Assembly (NCBI RefSeq): GCF_020400605.1
Contig: NZ_JAINRD010000019.1
Coordinates: forward strand, 124,001 to 188,000
DNA from: Streptomyces aculeolatus
GTDB lineage: Bacteria; Actinomycetota; Actinomycetes; Streptomycetales; Streptomycetaceae
Direction: 5' to 3'
Length of the DNA: 64,000 bases
Part shown: positions 23,783-32,544 of the stretch, piece by piece
Numbering within the stretch: position 1 is the stretch's first letter
How the letters are laid out: each line of letters begins with the position of its first letter
Made by a program: the position numbers and the translations under genes
The notes under the pieces: generated by a model
Databases searched by the model: none
The model's input: the letters and a program-made list of their open reading frames with translations, nothing else
Told to the model about the DNA's origin: nothing

Positions 23783-24586
23783 ATGCCCGAACTCCCGTCC
23801 GCGACAGCGGCTCCGGCGCACGCAACGGAACCGTCCGACGCCACCGTCGCCATGCTCCGGCGCTTCCCGGTCAAGTCCATGCTCGGCGAACGGCTGCCAG
23901 AACTCGTCATCGACGAGCGCGGCACCGCCGGCGACCGCCTCTGGGCCGTCACCTACGGCGACGGCAAGCTCGGCAGCGGTAAGAACTCCCGCCGCTTCCG
24001 CCGCACCGAGGGGCTGCTCCACTTCTCCGCCTCCTACACCGCCAACGCCACCGCCACCGCCGCCTCCTCCGGCGCCACCGCCACATCCGGCGCCGCCCGC
24101 GGCGACGGCACCGGCCGCCCGCACGTCGTCACTCCCGACGGCTCGGACCTGCGCGACGACGCGCACCTCGCCGAACTCCTCGGCGCGGACGTCCGGCTGG
24201 CCCGCGAGGACGCCGTATCGCACTTCGACGAGTGCGGCGTGACGCTGATAGGCACCGCCTCCCTGCACGCGCTGGGCCGCATATTGGGCGACACCGAACA
24301 GGCCGACGCCCGCCGCTTCCGCAAGAACATCCTCCTGAACACGGTCGAACCCTGGATCGAGGAGGACTGGGTGGGCCGGGAGGTGGCCGTGGGCGACGAG
24401 GTGCGGCTGCGGGTCACCAAGCGCATGAAGCGCTGCGTGATGACGACGATGTCGCAGCGCGACCTGCCGGAGGACCGCCGGGTGCTCAAGACGCTGACCG
24501 CGGACCGGGGGATGTGCATCGGCGTGGGCGCCGACGTCCTGACCCCCGGCACCGTACGCCTCGGCGACACGGTGCGCCCCGTCTGA
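23783..24586 (+). CDS. MOSC-domain protein
   Basis: 267 residues. The N-terminal beta-barrel MLRRFPVKSMLGERLPELVIDERGTAGDRLWAV is typical of MOSC_N. The MOSC core has DARRFRKNILLNT (about 175-187), VAVGDEVRLRVTKRMKRCVMTT with the conserved Cys, and GMCIGVGADVLTPGTVRLGD. MOSC domains carry sulfur with molybdenum cofactor or pyridoxal enzymes; the exact role is unknown. An Ala/Thr/Ser low-complexity insertion sits at about 85-110. TAGGGT, overlapping the cbiO stop, lies 7 bp before the ATG, so it may also have its own leaderless transcript. Confidence 0.88.
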   Translation: MPELPSATAAPAHATEPSDATVAMLRRFPVKSMLGERLPELVIDERGTAGDRLWAVTYGDGKLGSGKNSRRFRRTEGLLHFSASYTANATATAASSGATATSGAARGDGTGRPHVVTPDGSDLRDDAHLAELLGADVRLAREDAVSHFDECGVTLIGTASLHALGRILGDTEQADARRFRKNILLNTVEPWIEEDWVGREVAVGDEVRLRVTKRMKRCVMTTMSQRDLPEDRRVLKTLTADRGMCIGVGADVLTPGTVRLGDTVRPV

Positions 24587-24601
24587 GACCCGCCGGGCTC
24601 C

Positions 24602-25846
24602 TCAGCCCGCCGGCGGACTTCCCGGAGGCGGCGGCGGCCCCGCCGACGGCGGTGCGGCCGGGGGCGGCGGCGCGGCGATGGTCGGCGCCTGCGGCGCCGC
24701 GTCGTACCCCGGCTGTGGCGGAGACCCCGGCTGCGACGGCGTCCGGTCGGCTGCCTGCCCGACCGCCTGCCCCACCGGCTGCGGCGGTATGCGGCCGCCC
24801 GCCGCCGGCGGCGCGTACGCCTCCGCACCGGCCTCGGGCGCGCGCAGCATCATCGCGATCACCGCGACGGCTATCAGCGAGCCGCCGACGTAGGTGGCCA
24901 GGACGAGCCAGCCCTCCAGGTCCTCGGTGTACGCATCCCAGCCGAGGACGGGAATCTGCCGCTCTGACGGCACCTCGTTCGGGTAGTCGGTGATCGTCAT
25001 GCCGATCATGCGGCGGACGTTGATGTAGAGGTAGACCGCGAGGACGGTGATCGCCGCACCGCGCACCACCGGACGCCGTAGCAGCGCCAGCACGCCGAGC
25101 GCCAGCAGCGACACCGCGAACACCGCCTCCCAGAACTCCGTGGTCCCGGCGAGCACCGGATAGAACGACTCGCCGGGGTCCACCAGTCCCTTGAAGTACT
25201 GGCCGGCGCTGACCCCCCCTTCGTCCCGGGTCAGCATGCGCACGATCCAGCCGACGAGCGCCAGGCCGAGCACCACCATCAGCCCGCCGGCGACCAGGTA
25301 GGCCTGCGTCCCCCCGGCCGGCGTCCCCGCGGGGTGCGCGGCCGGCCGCTCGCCCGCCCGCAGCATCAGCACCACCACGGCCGCCGAGAACAGCAGGACG
25401 AGGGACCAACTGCTGATGATCGCGACCTCGAGGTCGTTGCCCCCGATGTACCACTGCCGGAACTGGTCGCTTGTCGCCAGGCCGACCAGCTCGCGCGCGG
25501 CGGTCGCGAACATCACGAACCCGCACAGCAGCGCGGCCCCCCGCCCCGCCCGCCGGTTCATGGCCGCGACCACACCCGTCACCAGCAGCGCCGCCGTGAA
25601 CGCCCACACGTACGGGCTGAACAGCTCGGGCTCCAGCATGACCCGCGGGTCGTACAGCGCCTTGAGGAAGTCGTCGGCCCCGCTGCTCACATAGTCGAAG
25701 TCGTAGTAGAGCCAGACGACCACCGTCCGGCCCAGGGCCGTGAGCAGCACCGCCACGGCCAGATACGCGCCCAGGCGCCGCGGCGCAAACTTGTCCGACG
25801 CCGCCGCCCCGGGCTGTCCTTTCGTCCCCTGGCCGAGCACTGCCAT
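24602..25846 (-). CDS. Multi-pass membrane protein with proline-rich C-terminus
   Basis: 414 residues. About seven transmembrane segments are visible (LGAYLAVAVLLTALGRTVVVWLYY, VWAFTAALLVTGVVAAMN, IISSWSLVLLFSAAVVVLML, YLVAGGLMVVLGLALVGWIVRML, VFAVSLLALGVLALL, AAITVLAVYLYINV, LVLATYVGGSLIAVAVIAMML), then a cytoplasmic Pro/Ala/Gln tail of about 75 residues. I do not recognise a family. ATG 25846 is chosen for a GGGG-rich ribosome site 7 bp upstream; ATG 25852 is in frame. Confidence 0.75.
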   Translation of the reverse strand: MAVLGQGTKGQPGAAASDKFAPRRLGAYLAVAVLLTALGRTVVVWLYYDFDYVSSGADDFLKALYDPRVMLEPELFSPYVWAFTAALLVTGVVAAMNRRAGRGAALLCGFVMFATAARELVGLATSDQFRQWYIGGNDLEVAIISSWSLVLLFSAAVVVLMLRAGERPAAHPAGTPAGGTQAYLVAGGLMVVLGLALVGWIVRMLTRDEGGVSAGQYFKGLVDPGESFYPVLAGTTEFWEAVFAVSLLALGVLALLRRPVVRGAAITVLAVYLYINVRRMIGMTITDYPNEVPSERQIPVLGWDAYTEDLEGWLVLATYVGGSLIAVAVIAMMLRAPEAGAEAYAPPAAGGRIPPQPVGQAVGQAADRTPSQPGSPPQPGYDAAPQAPTIAAPPPPAAPPSAGPPPPPGSPPAG

Positions 25847-25960
25847 GGTCATCCCCCGTGTCTGTGTTGCCGAGATTCCATCCTGAAGGCCGAAGCCCCC
25901 GGAAAAAACCCCTGTGGATAACCCCTGTTGCGTACTCGTCACAGCCCCGGGACACCCCGG

Positions 25961-26812
25961 CTACGCCGGGAGCAGCACGAGCGCTATCCCCGCCACCATC
26001 AGGCACGCCCCCACGATCCGCGCCCCGCCGAACCGCTCCTTGAGGAACACCGCCCCGATCGCCGCCCCGACCACGATGCTCGACTCCCGCAGCGCCGCTA
26101 TCGGCGCCAGCGGGGCGCGCGTCTGCGCCCAGAGCACCAGTCCGTACGCCGTGATGGAGATCGCCCCGCCCAGCAGCCCGCGCACCGCCACCGGCCGCAG
26201 TTCGCGCACGATCCCCGGGCCGCGGAGCACCAGCGCCGCCAGCGGGATCCACGGGCCCATCAGGAGCACCAGCCACGCCGTGTAGCCCATCGCGCTGCCG
26301 GAGGCGCGGACGCCGACGCCGTCGACGATCGTGTACGCGGCTATGGACAGGCCCGTCGCGAACGCCGCCGCCAGGGCCGGCCAGTGCGGGCGGGTGTCCG
26401 TGCCGCGCAGCCCCCACAGCGCGATGCCGCTCAGGCCCGCGCACGCCACCGCGACGCCCGCGGTCTGCCACAGGCCCAGCCGCTCGTCGAGGAAGAGGTG
26501 CGCGACCGCCGCCACGACCAGCGGGGCCGTGCCCCGGGCTATCGGGTAGACCTGCCCGAAGTCGCCCAGCCGGAACGACTGCATGAGCAGGGTCATGTAC
26601 ACGAGGTGGATGGCGACCGAGGCCAGCAGCCACGGCCAGGCGCCGGCCGCGGGGAACGGCACGAAGAACACCGCGGTCCCCGCGATCAGCAGGTCGCCCA
26701 CGCCGATCAGCGCGAAGACGACCAACTGGTCCCTGAAACCGTGGGCGATGGCGTTCCAGGACGCGTGCATCACGGCGGCCGCGAGGACCGCCGCGGCTAT
26801 GAGGGGGGTCAC
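25961..26812 (-). CDS. EamA/DMT-family permease
   Basis: 283 residues with ten predicted helices in two EamA repeats (MHASWNAIAHG ... LVYMTLLMQSFRLGDFGQVYPIARGTAPLVVA; AAYTIVDGVGVRASG ... YGLVLWAQTRAPLAPIAALRESSIVVGAAIGAVFLKERFG). The RGTAP and RESS motifs close to the fourth helix of each half are typical. It probably exports a small metabolite. Start GTG 26812 overlaps the YbaK-type stop by 4 bp, so the two are coupled. Confidence 0.88.
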   Translation of the reverse strand: MTPLIAAAVLAAAVMHASWNAIAHGFRDQLVVFALIGVGDLLIAGTAVFFVPFPAAGAWPWLLASVAIHLVYMTLLMQSFRLGDFGQVYPIARGTAPLVVAAVAHLFLDERLGLWQTAGVAVACAGLSGIALWGLRGTDTRPHWPALAAAFATGLSIAAYTIVDGVGVRASGSAMGYTAWLVLLMGPWIPLAALVLRGPGIVRELRPVAVRGLLGGAISITAYGLVLWAQTRAPLAPIAALRESSIVVGAAIGAVFLKERFGGARIVGACLMVAGIALVLLPA

Positions 26813-27303
26813 ACCCCCGGCTCGCGCACCTCGGACACGTCCGCGACCCGTGCGCCCGCGTGCGCGACGAGGTCCTTGGGCGACATGGGGAACACCGTGT
26901 GCGGGTCGCCGGCGGCGGCCCAGACCTCGCCGTGGTCGAGGAGCCCGCGGTCGGCGAGGACCGTCATCCGCGTCACGTGCCCGAAGGGCGGCACGCCGCC
27001 GATGGCGTACCCCGTGGCCTCGCGCACCACCGCCGCGTCCGCCCGGCGCACGCCCGCGGCGCCCAACTCGGCCCGTACGCGCTCGGTGTCCACCCGCGAG
27101 GCGCCGTCCATCAGGACGAGCACCGGTGCGCCGTCCGCCGCGAAGATCAGGGACTTGACGATCTGGCTCAGCTCGCAGCCGATGGCCTCCGCGGCCTGCG
27201 CCGCCGTCCGGGTGGCGTCGGGGAAGCGGCGTACCGGGACGCTCAGGCCGAGTTCGGCGAGGGCGGCGGCGAAGAGCGGATGTGCGGCGTCGGCTGTCGT
27301 CAT
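26809..27303 (-). CDS. YbaK/EbsC-type aminoacyl-tRNA deacylase
   Basis: 164 residues. The YbaK fold is shown by QAAEAIGCELSQIVKSLIFAADGAPVLVLMDGASRVDTERV (the conserved Lys of SLIF sits in the catalytic pocket), ATGYAIGGVPPFGH (substrate loop) and AAAGDPHTVFPMSPKDLVAHAGA. Such proteins hydrolyse mischarged tRNAs, for example Cys- or Ala-tRNA-Pro. ATG 27303 is chosen since TAACGT lies 7 bp upstream and no Shine-Dalgarno sequence is present. It is upstream of and overlaps the permease gene. Confidence 0.9.
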   Translation of the reverse strand: MTTADAAHPLFAAALAELGLSVPVRRFPDATRTAAQAAEAIGCELSQIVKSLIFAADGAPVLVLMDGASRVDTERVRAELGAAGVRRADAAVVREATGYAIGGVPPFGHVTRMTVLADRGLLDHGEVWAAAGDPHTVFPMSPKDLVAHAGARVADVSEVREPGV

Positions 27304-27353
27304 GGAGGTGACGTTAACGCCCGGTGTACGGGCCACGCGAACACATTCCGCCC

Positions 27354-27387
27354 ACCGGGACCCGGCGGCGCGCCGCCGGGTCCCGGT
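27354..27387. terminator. 34-bp perfect palindrome after the penicillin-binding protein gene
   Basis: Positions 27354-27370 and 27371-27387 are exact complements (half-site ACCGGGACCCGGCGGCG). As RNA it folds into a 15-bp stem with a GCGC loop, 9 bp beyond the stop of the penicillin-binding protein gene, so termination is the simplest role. Confidence 0.8.
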
Positions 27388-27396
27388 ACGTGCGCC

Positions 27397-29127
27397 TCAG
27401 CCGCCGTGCGCCGCCAGCACGTCCCGCACCAGCGGGCCCGCGAACTCGCCGCCGTGCCCGATGTTCGGCACCGTGGCCGCCGCCGCCAGATCCCCGCGGT
27501 ACGCGGTGAACCAGGCGTCGGTCTCCTCCTGGCCGCCCATTTCCGCCGAGCCCGTCTTCGCGCCCACCTGACCGGTCAGCCCGCTCATCGCGCCCGCCGC
27601 CGTCCCGTACGACGCGGTCGCCTCCATCAGCTCCCGCAGCTCCTGCGCGGTCGACGTCTTCATCGACTTCGGCGCGGTCGCGAACTGCCGCCCGTCGAAC
27701 GACTGCGGGACCAGATGCGGCTGCTTGAACACGCCGGCCTTCGCGGTCGCCGACACCGACGCCATCGTCAGCGGGTTCATCCGCACGCCGCCCTGGCCGA
27801 TCAGCGACAGCGCCATCTCCACGCCGGACTGCACCGGCACCGCGCCGTCGAAGGTGGTCACGCCCGTCTGCCAGTTGAGCCCGATGCCGAAGACGTCCCT
27901 GGCCTGCTTCGTCAGGTCGTCGTTCTCCAGCTTCTCGGCCATCGAGATGAACGCCGTGTTGCAGGAGGCGGTGAAGGACTCGGCGAACGTGCCGCCCTGG
28001 ATCGTGAAGGAGTTGTCCCCGACGTTCTCGAACTGCCAGCCGCCGTACGCCTTGTACCGCGGGCACGGGTGCGGCTCGTCGGGCGCGGCCATGCCCTTGT
28101 CCATGAGCATCGAGGCCGTGACGACCTTCATCGTCGAGCCGGGCGGCAGGGTGCCCTGCAGCGCGGTGTTGAAGCCGTTGCCCGTCTGGTTGGCGACCGC
28201 GAGGATCTCGCCGGTGCTGGGCTTGAGCGCCACGAGGGCCGCGCCGCCCTGCTTGGCGACCGCCGCTTCGGCGGTCTCCTGCACGTCCGCGTCCAGCGTC
28301 GTCGTCAGCGTGCCGGGTTTGGCCTTGGAGAGCACCAGAAGGGTCTCGGGCGCGGCCGCCTTGTCGTCGTCCTTGTCGTCCTTCTCGTTCTTCTTCCTGG
28401 CGGCGCTCTCCGTCCAGACCTTGACGCCCGCCTTGCCGCCGGCCTTCGCGCCGTACCGTTCACGCAGGTCGGCGACGACCGGCGCGAGCGAGGGGTACTT
28501 CTCGGGGTCGAGTTCGGCACCGGTGCGGTCCAGCGCCCTGATCGGCGGGGCCTCCCGCGAACCGGTCCGCAGCCGCTCGCCCTCGGAGAGCTTGGGATGT
28601 ATGAGGGACGGGTCCCAGGCGACCTCGACGTCGCCCGTCTTCTCGTCCCGTACGACCTCCAGCGCCGAGGTGTACGCCCAGGGCTTGACGGTGTCCTCGA
28701 ACGTCACCTGGGCGTCGACGCTGAACGGCACCCTGGTGCCGTCGGCCGGGCCGGGGGTCAGCTTGACCCTCTCGACACCCGCGTCCTTGCGGTACGACGT
28801 CAGGCCGGCGAGCGCCGCCTTCCGGTCGTCCGTCAGCCCGGCCGCGGTCTCGGTCTGGCCGCCCGCCCAGGCGGTCAGGAACTCCGCGGCGGCCCTGCTC
28901 GCCTCCCTGGGGCCCGGTGGCCCGGTCTTCACCGGATCGGATGAGGCCTGCGCCGACAGCGTGTTGCCGCCGGCCTCCGCTTCGTCGTCCTCCAGGAGGC
29001 TGTACGCGCCGAAGCCCGCCGCACCGACGACCGCGGCACCGACTCCGACGATTACTGCGATCCGGGTGCGCGTCGTTCGTGCCGACGCACCTGATCCGGC
29101 GTGTCTGCGCCGGTGGCTGCCCGCCAT
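27397..29127 (-). CDS. Class B penicillin-binding protein (MecA-N/NTF2-like plus transpeptidase)
   Basis: 576 residues. One N-terminal signal anchor (IAVIVGVGAAVVGAAGFGAYSLL, about 23-45) places it in the membrane with the bulk outside. An NTF2-like MecA-N domain (about 75-185) is followed by a dimerisation part and the transpeptidase domain: active Ser in STMK (about 331), SCN (about 388) and KTGSAE (about 524). It cross-links peptidoglycan and is the target of beta-lactams. A Lys/Asp-rich linker at about 240-260 is unusual. ATG 29127 has AGGGAG 8 bp upstream. Confidence 0.92.
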   Translation of the reverse strand: MAGSHRRRHAGSGASARTTRTRIAVIVGVGAAVVGAAGFGAYSLLEDDEAEAGGNTLSAQASSDPVKTGPPGPREASRAAAEFLTAWAGGQTETAAGLTDDRKAALAGLTSYRKDAGVERVKLTPGPADGTRVPFSVDAQVTFEDTVKPWAYTSALEVVRDEKTGDVEVAWDPSLIHPKLSEGERLRTGSREAPPIRALDRTGAELDPEKYPSLAPVVADLRERYGAKAGGKAGVKVWTESAARKKNEKDDKDDDKAAAPETLLVLSKAKPGTLTTTLDADVQETAEAAVAKQGGAALVALKPSTGEILAVANQTGNGFNTALQGTLPPGSTMKVVTASMLMDKGMAAPDEPHPCPRYKAYGGWQFENVGDNSFTIQGGTFAESFTASCNTAFISMAEKLENDDLTKQARDVFGIGLNWQTGVTTFDGAVPVQSGVEMALSLIGQGGVRMNPLTMASVSATAKAGVFKQPHLVPQSFDGRQFATAPKSMKTSTAQELRELMEATASYGTAAGAMSGLTGQVGAKTGSAEMGGQEETDAWFTAYRGDLAAAATVPNIGHGGEFAGPLVRDVLAAHGG

Positions 29128-29205
29128 CTGCCGTGCTCCCTCTGCGCGCCCCGAGACCATGTCGACCCTGCGTCAAGCACATTAAGCCACCTGCCGCACC
29201 GCCGC

Positions 29206-29220
29206 CCACCGTGCCGGTGG
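29206..29220. terminator. Short hairpin after the mannosyltransferase gene
   Basis: CCACCG-TGC-CGGTGG, a 6-bp stem, lies 3 bp downstream of the stop of the minus-strand mannosyltransferase gene at 29224. A modest terminator candidate. Confidence 0.35.
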
Positions 29221-29223
29221 TGC

Positions 29224-30984
29224 TCAGACCCAACTCCCCAGCCACATGCGCGCCTCCCAGGCGTCGCGCGTGATCGTTTCGCCGGTGTAGATCGGCCAGA
29301 AGTAGATGAAGTTCCAGAGCACGAGGAGGACGAGCACCCCGGCCGCGACCACGCCCGCGGCTCTGCGCCATTCGGTGGGCTGAGCGGGTCCGGGAGCCGG
29401 TCCGCCGCCGGACGCGACTGTGCCCTGGCCGGCGAGGGCCGCGGTGCCGGCGCGGGCCATCGCGCCGAGCATCATCGTCACCGCCAGGCACAGGTACGGA
29501 ACGAAGACGACGGCGTAGAAGAGGAAGATCGTGCGCTCTTGGTAGAAGAGCCACGGCACCCAGCCGGCCGCCAGCCCGCACAGGATCGCGCCCGCGCGCC
29601 AGTCGCGGCGCAGGCCCCAGCGGTAGAGCGCGTAGACCGCGGCCGCCACGCCCAGCCACCACAGCAGCGGGGTGCCCAGCGCCAGGACCTCGCGGGCGCA
29701 GTTCTCCGTCGCGTCGGCGGGGCAGCCGTCTTCGCCGGGCCGGGGGTCGTCCCAGAAGTACGAGACGGGCCGGCCCACCACGGGCCAGCTCCACGGGTTG
29801 GAGTCGTAGGTGTGGCCGGAGTCGAGGTTGACGTGGAACCTGTAGACCACCGCGTGGTAGTGCCACAGGCTGCGCACGGCGTCGGGGATGAACGGGAACG
29901 CGGTGTCGCGGTCCTCCGCCCAGCCGCGGAAGTAGCCGTTGCCGGAGGCGAACCAGCCGGTCCAGGAGGCGACGTACACCGCGGCCGCCACCGGCACCGT
30001 GGAGAAGAACGCCGGCACCACGTCGAGGCGCAGTGCGCGCGCGTACGGGCGGCGGGATCCGGCCGTACGGCGTGCGCCCGCGTCCCACAGCACCGTCAGC
30101 AGGCCGAACGCGGCGAGGATGAACAGCGCGTTCCACTTGGTGCCCAGCGCGAGCCCCATGCAGACCCCCGCGGCGAGCCGCCACGGCCGCGCCCCCAGCC
30201 GCAGCCCGGAGGCCACCGCGTCGTCCGGCCGCCCCGCCGGCAGCGTGGCGGCCAGCCGTTCGCGCGCGCGGTCCCGGTCGACGAGCAGGCAGCCGAACGC
30301 CGCCAGCACCCAGAACATCAGCACCAGGTCGAGCAGCGCCGTGCGGCTCATCACGAAGTGCAGCCCGTCCACCGCCAGCAGCAGCCCCGCCAGGCAGCCG
30401 AGCAGCGTCGAGCGGAACAGCCGGCGGCCGATGCGGCACAGCATGAGCACCGACAGCGTGCCGAGCAGGGCGACGACGAAGCGCCAGCCGAAGGGCTCCA
30501 GGCCGAACGCCCACTCGCCGAGCGCGATCATCCACTTGCCGACGGGCGGGTGGACGACATACCCGGGATCCTCGCTGAGCGGGATGACCTGCGGGTCGTC
30601 GAGGAGCTTGTCGTTGGCGTCCTTGGGCCAGCTGCCCTCGTAGCCGAGCTGGAGCAGCGACCAGGCGTCCTTCGCGTAGTACGTCTCGTCGAATATCACC
30701 GCGCGCGGGCTGCTCAGGTTCACGAACCGCAGCACGCCGGCGAAGAGCGCCACGAGCAGCGGCCCGCCCCACGCGCCCAGCCGCGCGATCCGCAGCGCCG
30801 TCGCCGCGGGCACGCCGGCCACCTGCAGCAGCCGCGCACCGGAGCGCCGGTACGGCGGCACCAGCCGCTCCGTGACACCGGGCTCGCGCCGGGGCACGTA
30901 CCCGAACGCGCGGAGCCGCCGCCGCCACCCGGGGGCGGGCGCCGACCGGCTCTGCGCGGGCTGCGTCACGGTGTCACTGCTCAC
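29224..30984 (-). CDS. pmt: Protein O-mannosyltransferase (GT39, Pmt family)
   Basis: 586 residues. An integral membrane enzyme with about ten helices. The Pmt signature FDETYYAKDAWSLLQLGYEGSWP, with the catalytic Asp-Glu, lies in the first outer loop (about residues 95-115), followed by YVVHPPVGKWMIALGEWAFG and FVMSRTALLDLVLMFW. It transfers mannose from polyprenyl-phosphate mannose to Ser/Thr of exported proteins. A Pro/Gly linker precedes the last helix, and the protein ends in the conserved NFIYFWPIYTGE region. It diverges from rsmI. Confidence 0.93.
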   Translation of the reverse strand: MSSDTVTQPAQSRSAPAPGWRRRLRAFGYVPRREPGVTERLVPPYRRSGARLLQVAGVPAATALRIARLGAWGGPLLVALFAGVLRFVNLSSPRAVIFDETYYAKDAWSLLQLGYEGSWPKDANDKLLDDPQVIPLSEDPGYVVHPPVGKWMIALGEWAFGLEPFGWRFVVALLGTLSVLMLCRIGRRLFRSTLLGCLAGLLLAVDGLHFVMSRTALLDLVLMFWVLAAFGCLLVDRDRARERLAATLPAGRPDDAVASGLRLGARPWRLAAGVCMGLALGTKWNALFILAAFGLLTVLWDAGARRTAGSRRPYARALRLDVVPAFFSTVPVAAAVYVASWTGWFASGNGYFRGWAEDRDTAFPFIPDAVRSLWHYHAVVYRFHVNLDSGHTYDSNPWSWPVVGRPVSYFWDDPRPGEDGCPADATENCAREVLALGTPLLWWLGVAAAVYALYRWGLRRDWRAGAILCGLAAGWVPWLFYQERTIFLFYAVVFVPYLCLAVTMMLGAMARAGTAALAGQGTVASGGGPAPGPAQPTEWRRAAGVVAAGVLVLLVLWNFIYFWPIYTGETITRDAWEARMWLGSWV

Positions 30985-31220
30985 GGGGGCATCCTAGGCG
31001 CGCCCGCCCCGCGGGCAGGCGGAGTGATCCGGACCGGCCCGAACGCCCCGTACGGCGCCCCCCGGCCGGGCCGCCGCCCCGCCGCCGGACGCCGCGTGAG
31101 CGGCGCCGGCATCCCGGGGCCCGCGCTCCTGGGCGCGGGGCGCCCGGTACGGCGTGGCAGTATGAACGGTTGCCGACGACGCCCGTGGCTGTGACGCAAC
31201 ATGGTGAAGATGCAGGTGAG

Positions 31221-32081
31221 ATGACGGTGACCGGACTCCTCGTACTGGCAGGCACGCCCATCGGCGACCCCGGGGACGCCCCGCCGCGGCTGGCGACCGA
31301 GCTGGCCGCCGCCGACGTCATCGCCGCCGAGGACACCCGCCGGCTGCGCCGGCTGACGCAGGCGCTCGGGGTGCAGCCCACGGCCCGCGTCGTGTCGTAC
31401 TTCGAGGGCAACGAGAGCGCCCGCACCCCCGACCTCGTCGAGGAGCTGGCCGGCGGCGCGCGCGTGCTGCTGGTCACCGACGCCGGCATGCCCTCCGTCT
31501 CCGACCCCGGCTACCGCCTCGTCGCCGCCGCGGTACGGCGCGGCATCACCGTCACCGCCGCGCCCGGCCCGTCCGCGGTGCTGGCGGCGCTCGCGGTCTC
31601 GGCGCTGCCGGTGGACCGGTTCTGCTTCGAGGGGTTCCTGCCGCGCAAACCGGGGGAGCGGCTGGCGCGGCTGCGCGAGGCGGCGGCCGAGCGGCGCACC
31701 CTGGTGTACTTCGAGGCCCCGCACCGGCTCGCCGACAGCCTCGCGGCGATGGCCGGGGTCTTCGGCGAGGACCGCAGGGCCGCCGTGTGCCGGGAGCTGA
31801 CCAAGACGTACGAGGAGGTCAGGCGCGGCCCGCTGCGGGAGCTGGCGGACTGGGCGGCCGACGGCGTACGCGGCGAGGTCACGGTCGTGGTGGAGGGCGC
31901 CCCCGAGGACCGCGAGCGGCCCGGTGCCACGGAGCTGGTCCGCCGGGTCACCGTCCGTGAGGAGGCGGGGGAGGCGCGCAAGGAGGCCATCGCGGCGGTC
32001 GCCCGGGACGCCGGGGTACCCAAGCGCGAGGTGTTCGATGCCGTGGTGGCGGCGAAAAACTCGGCAAACAACTCAGAGTAG
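31221..32081 (+). CDS. rsmI: 16S rRNA (cytidine-1402-2'-O)-methyltransferase RsmI
   Basis: 286 residues. SAM-dependent TP-methylase fold: GLLVLAGTPIGDPGDAPPRL, the conserved AAEDTRRLRRL, VVSYFEGNES, RVLLVTDAGMPSVSDPGYRLV, AAPGPSAVLAALAVSALPVDRFCFEGFLPRK and VYFEAPHRL. It 2'-O-methylates C1402 in the 30S decoding centre. ATG 31221 is taken because the family begins just before the LVLAGTPIG strand and AGGTGAG precedes it. The 236-bp gap to pmt holds both promoters; I could not define them. Confidence 0.95.
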   Translation: MTVTGLLVLAGTPIGDPGDAPPRLATELAAADVIAAEDTRRLRRLTQALGVQPTARVVSYFEGNESARTPDLVEELAGGARVLLVTDAGMPSVSDPGYRLVAAAVRRGITVTAAPGPSAVLAALAVSALPVDRFCFEGFLPRKPGERLARLREAAAERRTLVYFEAPHRLADSLAAMAGVFGEDRRAAVCRELTKTYEEVRRGPLRELADWAADGVRGEVTVVVEGAPEDRERPGATELVRRVTVREEAGEARKEAIAAVARDAGVPKREVFDAVVAAKNSANNSE

Positions 32082-32170
32082 CCGGATCAAAACTCCTTCA
32101 ATTGATGGTATGGGCGGCTGCGGGCCGTGCCGAATGGGTGTCCACTGGAATAGGGGATGCCTTTCGGCGA

Positions 32171-32191
32171 CTTGTCCCTCACATGGACAAG
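32171..32191. promoter_or_regulatory. Inverted repeat abutting the ribosome site of the zinc-ribbon gene
   Basis: CTTGTCC-N7-GGACAAG is a perfect 7-bp repeat whose last G is the first base of the GAGGAG ribosome site at 32191-32196. In RNA the stem would sit directly against the Shine-Dalgarno sequence; in DNA it would suit a dimeric repressor. Confidence 0.45.
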
Positions 32192-32202
32192 AGGAGCTGC
32201 CA

Positions 32203-32466
32203 ATGTCCGAGCCCGAGCCAGTGATCGAATCGTATGCCTTCGCCTGCATGATGTGCGGGCACGGCTGGGAGCAGACCTACGAGATCCACCACCACGTGGA
32301 TTCGAAGGGCCGGCCCTTCGTCACGTACCACACCGACGGGGAACGGGTGCCCTCGCCGCTCACCCGGCCCACGTGCCTGAACTGCGGCGAGCACGTCGTA
32401 CGCATCATGCGCGCCGGCCAGGTCCGGTCCGTCGAGGCGGTGCGGCAGCGCTCACGCCGCGACTGA
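32203..32466 (+). CDS. Small zinc-ribbon protein
   Basis: 87 residues. Two CxxC knuckles, CMMCGHGW (about 15-22) and CLNCGEHVV (about 63-71), should bind one zinc. Between them is a His-rich stretch (YEIHHHVDSKGRPFVTYHTDGERVPSPLTRPT). No membrane segment. Small conserved proteins like this are common in Streptomyces, with no proven function. GAGGAG lies 6 bp before the ATG. Confidence 0.85.
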   Translation: MSEPEPVIESYAFACMMCGHGWEQTYEIHHHVDSKGRPFVTYHTDGERVPSPLTRPTCLNCGEHVVRIMRAGQVRSVEAVRQRSRRD

Positions 32467-32544
32467 CCCCGCGGGGACCCCGCGCGGGCCGCCAGCGCAC
32501 CGCCCCGCACGGCGGTGTTGTACCGGGCCAGTAGAGTCCCCGGC

